This document shows positions 60,202 to 64,000 of a stretch of 64,000 bases of DNA, one piece after another. This DNA comes from JAJPHW01 sp963799065 (lineage in GTDB: Bacteria; Acidobacteriota; Terriglobia; Terriglobales; Acidobacteriaceae). The notes beneath the pieces were generated by a model. The model saw only the letters and a program-made list of their open reading frames with translations, did no database searches and had not been told where the DNA came from. Positions within the stretch are counted from its first letter, which is position 1, and each line of letters opens with the position of its first letter. The position numbers and the translations under genes were made by a program. The stretch lies in NCBI GenBank assembly GCA_963799065.1, contig CAWCVJ010000001.1, forward strand, positions 1,550,001 through 1,614,000, given 5' to 3'.

Positions 60202-60923
60202 GTCGCGGCGGCGTTCGTTCGGGTCGGTTCAATTTCTTGCTGTCGACGCTTGCGGTCGTTTTGTTATGGCCTTGGTGCGCCCCCAGTCAGACAGTTCCCG
60301 CCGACTTCGCTCAACACTGTGCAACCAAGGATGTTGGTTCAGTACGTGCGAACGCCGGAACGGGCAAGATCGACAGCATGATTGCCAGCTTGCGCAGCGA
60401 GTCCTTTCCGGAACTGGCGCACGTTGACGTGGGCGTCCGCACTTTTCACAGTCAGTCTGATTATTTTCGTACGCGATTCAGTCTGTCTCGCTTCGCACTA
60501 TTCATGCGAATGCACTATTACGTCGAGGTCAACCCGGCGCTGTTTCAGGGGAAACCGCCGTCTGAGAGCGTTTGCGCGATTCTGGCGCATGAATTGTCGC
60601 ACGTGGTTTCTTTGAGTCACGGCAATCGTATTCGGCGATTTGGATTGGTTCGATTGCTGTCGAAGCGGTACACGGCCAAGTTCGAACGGAGGACTGATCT
60701 CGAAGCGATCCATCGCGGTTACGGCGATGGATTAAAGAGTTATCGAGTATGGGTTTACGCTCATGTTCCGCCTGACAAACTAGCGGCCAAGCTGCGCAAC
60801 TATTTTTCTCCGAATGAGATCGCAGCCATTGAAACGAAACTACAAGAGCAGCCTTCCCTGTTTGCGTATTGGACGAAACATGTGCCTGAGAATTTGACGC
60901 AGATCGAGAACAGTCCCAGATGA
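60198..60923 (+). CDS. HEXXH-type putative metalloprotease
   Basis: 241 residues with a signal-like N-terminus (GRFNFLLSTLAVVLLWPWCA). The zinc-binding HEXXH is HELSHVVSLSHGNR (about 129-142). A downstream acidic residue, perhaps the third ligand, lies in RRTDLEAIHRGYG (about 166-178), which fits a gluzincin/M48-like layout. The GTG start overlaps the previous stop (GTGA). The coupling to the ATP-grasp fusion suggests these two work together, for example one making and the other cleaving a peptide bond. This is inference only. Confidence 0.7.
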   Translation: MSRGGVRSGRFNFLLSTLAVVLLWPWCAPSQTVPADFAQHCATKDVGSVRANAGTGKIDSMIASLRSESFPELAHVDVGVRTFHSQSDYFRTRFSLSRFALFMRMHYYVEVNPALFQGKPPSESVCAILAHELSHVVSLSHGNRIRRFGLVRLLSKRYTAKFERRTDLEAIHRGYGDGLKSYRVWVYAHVPPDKLAAKLRNYFSPNEIAAIETKLQEQPSLFAYWTKHVPENLTQIENSPR

Positions 60924-60942
60924 TCCAAAGGCGCAGCGCGAG

Positions 60943-63024
60943 CTAGGGGTTCGTGCCCGTGCGAGCTGGAGTTTCCCGCGGGTCTTTTTGTTTTGCTGTG
61001 CTCGCGACTTCCGGCACGGTCACCGCATGGATTTGTGCCGTGGGTCTTACTCCATGAACGTCTTCCACCAATGCACGCAGGACTTCGGCAACGCTCCAGG
61101 CCTGCGCGATGCATCCGCAGGGACGCTGCGGCGCGTCGCCATCGAAGATTTCCGCGATGTGGCCCAGCCCTCCATCGGCGAGGCGAGCCTTTAACGGCGC
61201 CAGCCATTCCGCCGACTGGCGGCGGGAGGCATCGCTGTCCCCGTTGACCCTTATATATGCCGTGATGAAGGGCCCCATCAGCCATGGCCAGACTGTGCCT
61301 TGGTGATACCCGCCGTCGCGCTCGGCAGGCCCGCCGGTGTAGCGTCCTCGATATTGCGGATCACTGGGCGCGAGGCTGCGGAGTCCGTATGGTGTCAACA
61401 AGTGTTCGCGGACTTTCTCAACGACGGCTTTCGCACGCTCCGCCGACAACATGCTGTGTTTCAAACTGACAGCAAAGATCTGGTTGGGGCGAATCGACCG
61501 ATCCGACGGTGCACCATTCGTGACGTCGAACAAACAGCCAGCCTGCTCATTCCAAAACTGGCGATTGAAGCTCCAACTCGCTAATGTCGCCATGTTGTTA
61601 TAGCGCTTCTGCCCAGCTTCGTCGCCGAATGTCCGGGCCAAATCTTCCATGATGTGGAGGGCGTTGTACCAGAGCGCCTGGATTTCGACGGGCTTTCCCC
61701 GGCGCGGGGTCACGACCCAGTCGCCGACTTTCGCATCCATCCACGTCAGTTGAACGCTTTGCTCACCCGAGGAAAGCAGGCCGCTGGCGTCCACTTTGAT
61801 TCCATAACGTGTGCCGCGCACATGCCACTTAATGATGTCCGCAAAGACTGGATAAAGCTCATTGCGCACAAAGTCCAAATCGCCGGTGTAGGCAAGATAA
61901 GCCCGCGCTGCTTCCAAAAACCAAAGCGTCGCATCTACAGTGTTGTATTCCGGTTTTTCGCCGGCGTCTGGAAAGCGGTTGGGCAACATGCCTTGGTCTA
62001 CATTTTGCGCAAAGGTTCGGAGAATGCTGCGCGCGATCGCATGCTTGCCCGTCGGCAAGGTGAGTCCGGGAAGCGCGATCATAGTGTCACGGCCCCAGTC
62101 GCTGAACCAGTGATAACCGGCGATGACGGTTTTCTGATCTCCGCGGGCGACAACATATTGGTCTGCCGCCGCAGCCAGGCTGTTCACGAAATCGTCTTCC
62201 AGCGGGGAGGATCGCACCAAGCTCCGTCGACGAGTGATTTCGGCGAGCCGATACTCCGCCGCTTGTGCGACGTCGCGGCGCTCGGTGGACGCAATGACCG
62301 CAACTTGGCGCCGGGCGCGCAGGTCGAATCGAAGCACGCAAGGATTGAACAGATCTTCAGCGAAATCCAGTCCGCGTTCACGCTCCGCGTCATACTCAAA
62401 GTTTCGGTACCAGTCGCCCGTCTTCCTCACTTGGGCAGCATTGTGAGCCAAATACAGCGTCGGCAAGCCATCATAGGGAGTGATGGCAGTCAACCCCGGC
62501 TCTTCTTGCAACGCAGGATTCAGCGCGCCGTTTTCGTGGGTCGTGCTGTGGTAGTCGCGGAAAGCGATCAGCGGCTTCAGTTCAAGCCAAATAGTCTTAG
62601 GCCGCTCCAGATGATTGTTCTTCTTCAGTTCATATTGCACCACTGTGCTGTTCTCACTATGAATCATGAAAACTGTTTTCTCAATTTCAATACCCTCAAC
62701 GTCGTAAGTGAAAACTGGAAACGGATCGAGCCGGAACTCTTTGAGATAGCGGAACCCCTGCGGATGAACCGCCCCCGGATACCGATTGGCTGAGAGATCG
62801 ACCGGATGTCCTTCGATGAACAACGTTTCTTCCAATTTGGACAGCAAGACAAGCCGTCCGACCGGTGGCCTGGTGGCGGCCACCAGCAAGCCGTGGTAGC
62901 GGCGCGTGTTCAGACCAATCATGGTCGACGAAGCAAAGCCGCCGAGTCCGTTGGTTTCGAGCCACTCCCGGCGCAGTGCGGCATCCAGATCACCGCAGGT
63001 TTCCTTACCGAAACGAATCGTCAC
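60943..63024 (-). CDS. glycogen debranching enzyme (amylo-alpha-1,6-glucosidase, GH133)
   Basis: A 693-residue enzyme that removes alpha-1,6-linked glucose stubs from glycogen. The N-terminal beta-domain (LETNGLGGFASSTMIGLNTR, RYHGLLVAATRPPVG) precedes the (alpha/alpha)6 catalytic barrel (about 300-660). Catalytic-region motifs are GYHWFSDWGRDTMIALPGL, EYNTVDATLWFLEA, LTWMDAKVGDWVVTPR and YHQGTVWPWLMGPF. The Glu/Asp acids in the WFSDWGRD and WPWL motifs are retained. The start is GTG at 63024 (a GGGGGATGG lies upstream). It is convergent with the HEXXH gene and lies 91 bp past the glucose dehydrogenase stop on the same strand. Confidence 0.92.
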   Translation of the reverse strand: MTIRFGKETCGDLDAALRREWLETNGLGGFASSTMIGLNTRRYHGLLVAATRPPVGRLVLLSKLEETLFIEGHPVDLSANRYPGAVHPQGFRYLKEFRLDPFPVFTYDVEGIEIEKTVFMIHSENSTVVQYELKKNNHLERPKTIWLELKPLIAFRDYHSTTHENGALNPALQEEPGLTAITPYDGLPTLYLAHNAAQVRKTGDWYRNFEYDAERERGLDFAEDLFNPCVLRFDLRARRQVAVIASTERRDVAQAAEYRLAEITRRRSLVRSSPLEDDFVNSLAAAADQYVVARGDQKTVIAGYHWFSDWGRDTMIALPGLTLPTGKHAIARSILRTFAQNVDQGMLPNRFPDAGEKPEYNTVDATLWFLEAARAYLAYTGDLDFVRNELYPVFADIIKWHVRGTRYGIKVDASGLLSSGEQSVQLTWMDAKVGDWVVTPRRGKPVEIQALWYNALHIMEDLARTFGDEAGQKRYNNMATLASWSFNRQFWNEQAGCLFDVTNGAPSDRSIRPNQIFAVSLKHSMLSAERAKAVVEKVREHLLTPYGLRSLAPSDPQYRGRYTGGPAERDGGYHQGTVWPWLMGPFITAYIRVNGDSDASRRQSAEWLAPLKARLADGGLGHIAEIFDGDAPQRPCGCIAQAWSVAEVLRALVEDVHGVRPTAQIHAVTVPEVASTAKQKDPRETPARTGTNP

Positions 63025-63114
63025 TTGCCATCCCCCGGCATACGTTTTCCATCTTGTCTTGAGACTTGTCCAAGGCCGGAAAGTGACAAGCTTTATGTGG
63101 ATACCGCTAACTTT

Positions 63115-64000
63115 CTATGCCACTTCGCAATACACTTTGATGGCGCCATTTGGTGCAGTCAATGTCTCGAAGAGCTCTTGATAGTTGTCCAGGCCCCTTA
63201 CCGGATGGGTCAAAAGACTGCCGAGCCAGCCGGGATATTCCGCTTCCGCCTGTGCCATGTCGCCCACGCCCATTTCGAAGTATTCACGGTTGGCGTTCAC
63301 AGTCCCGACCATGACCTTGTTCCCGAGAACGAATTCAAGATTGATCCGGTCCGCAGGAACAGAAATCATCTTGTCTCCGCCGGTGACGCTGGCGAGGACG
63401 AGCACCCCATTCTTTCCGAGAGCCTGCATGCTGTCGAATACGACCGACGAGTTACCGGTACCTTCGAAAATCAAATCGAACGGGCCGTATTGTTTCGCCG
63501 CATCTTCGACCGCAATATCTTTCGTCGAAAGGTATTGAGCCCCGAGCTCTTCAATCAGATCGGAGTTCAGGTAAGGCTTGGCGGTGCGGCCAAACGTAGT
63601 GACGTCCAAACCTTTTAAACGAAGAACCAAGGTGGCTAGCAGGCCGATGGTCCCGGCACCCATGACTGCCGCCTTGCGCGGCCGCCACACCTTCAAACGG
63701 CGCTGGATCTCATACGCCTGGTGGATGCCCTTCTCCACGACGGTAGTAGGCTCGAGTAGCACGCCGACATTTTTTAGACCCTTCGGAATTTTAACGATGA
63801 ACTCCGCATCGTCGACGTAATGTTCCGTCAGGAAGCCGTGGCGCAGATTGATTCCGCGCTCCCGATAAATGTTGTCGGTAGTCATATCGTTGGTGCCGAT
63901 CAAGTCATAGATGCTTGTGCCTGGCCGCCGCACGGTCGCCACGACGTAATCTCCGGGTTTCAGCTCGGTGACATTCGGGCCGACAGCTTCGACCTGACCG
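63115..64000 (-). CDS. glucose 1-dehydrogenase-type medium-chain reductase (N-terminus beyond window edge)
   Basis: About 295 residues of an enzyme of the zinc-type glucose dehydrogenase branch, open to the window edge; the start and zinc-binding N-terminus are missing. Visible features are VATVRRPGTSIYDLIGTND (substrate-side loop), LVTEHYVDDAEFIVKIP-like, LLEPTTVVEKGIHQAYEI and the Rossmann motif GAGTIGLLATLVLR (glycine-rich). The 'EP' element and GTSIYD match archaeal and bacterial glucose dehydrogenases. It probably oxidises glucose to gluconolactone in step with the debranching enzyme 91 bp downstream. Confidence 0.8.
   Translation of the reverse strand, partial: GQVEAVGPNVTELKPGDYVVATVRRPGTSIYDLIGTNDMTTDNIYRERGINLRHGFLTEHYVDDAEFIVKIPKGLKNVGVLLEPTTVVEKGIHQAYEIQRRLKVWRPRKAAVMGAGTIGLLATLVLRLKGLDVTTFGRTAKPYLNSDLIEELGAQYLSTKDIAVEDAAKQYGPFDLIFEGTGNSSVVFDSMQALGKNGVLVLASVTGGDKMISVPADRINLEFVLGNKVMVGTVNANREYFEMGVGDMAQAEAEYPGWLGSLLTHPVRGLDNYQELFETLTAPNGAIKVYCEVA

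Overview
The window looks like the chromosome of a Gram-negative, saprophytic member of the Acidobacteriota (Terriglobia/Koribacter-like). This is inferred from gene content and could not be tested by search. Outer-membrane genes (kdsA, lpxB, tolQ-tolR-tolA-tolB-pal-cpoB, OmpA-type proteins) sit beside gene types common in that phylum: choice-of-anchor-D repeat proteins, a sedolisin (S53) protease with Ig-like repeats, HAF-repeat proteins, and a Crp/Fnr regulator whose recognition helix reads RSRVSFFMN. There is no prophage, CRISPR array or intact insertion sequence.

Layout. 1-7.2 kb: partial threonine synthase, TPR protein, aminotransferase, KdsA, a Tat-exported vanadium haloperoxidase homologue and an OmpA-family protein. 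7.3-17.3 kb: a block of stress and envelope genes (SYLF, Thivi_2564, GH130, GT4-toroid fusion, small zinc finger, Crp/Fnr regulator, AdhP-type dehydrogenase, DoxX, general-stress membrane protein, DedA). 17.4-20.3 kb: copper-type P-ATPase with a divergent small metal-handling-like protein. 20.8-21.0 kb: two tRNA-Arg genes. 21.0-24.3 kb: a decayed S53 protease containing a PIN-domain fragment. 24.6-29.8 kb: complete Tol-Pal cluster. 29.9-41.2 kb: orphan NuoI, a very long PQQ/lectin/Ig protein, GT87 and WecB, and two choice-of-anchor-D proteins. 41.4-47.2 kb: M1-like pseudo-peptidase, LpxB, HemW, KAS II. 47.3-52.9 kb: HAF-repeat protein, GH63 glucosidase, and a subtilisin with a zinc ribbon and a glycogen-binding domain. 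53.0-60.9 kb: eleven tightly packed same-strand genes (SDR, Rieske/ferric-reductase-like protein, YHS, DoxX, DinB, NRDE, DedA-ATP-grasp fusion, HEXXH protein). 60.9-64 kb: glycogen-debranching enzyme and a partial glucose dehydrogenase.

The most informative non-coding signal is a repeated palindrome, TGAGC-N6-GCTCA. It occurs six times, five of them between 8.1 and 15.4 kb, always between genes. At four sites a -10-like hexamer begins exactly 29.5 bp from the palindrome centre, in one case on both sides of the same palindrome. That spacing puts the palindrome at about -41.5, the position of a class II Crp/Fnr activator. One site lies just upstream of the Crp/Fnr gene at 12835. I infer a small autoregulated stress regulon covering the Thivi_2564 protein, the regulator, a 67-residue protein, the alcohol dehydrogenase, the general-stress protein and probably DoxX.

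Other points of interest are the cytoplasmic subtilisin with a CBM48-type tail, the DedA-ATP-grasp fusion in its long operon, the M1-family pseudoenzyme that has lost HEXXH and GAMEN, and the haloperoxidase homologue lacking one vanadate-binding Arg. A carbohydrate theme (GH130, GT4 fusion, GH63, CBM48 protease, debranching enzyme, glucose dehydrogenase) recurs along the window.
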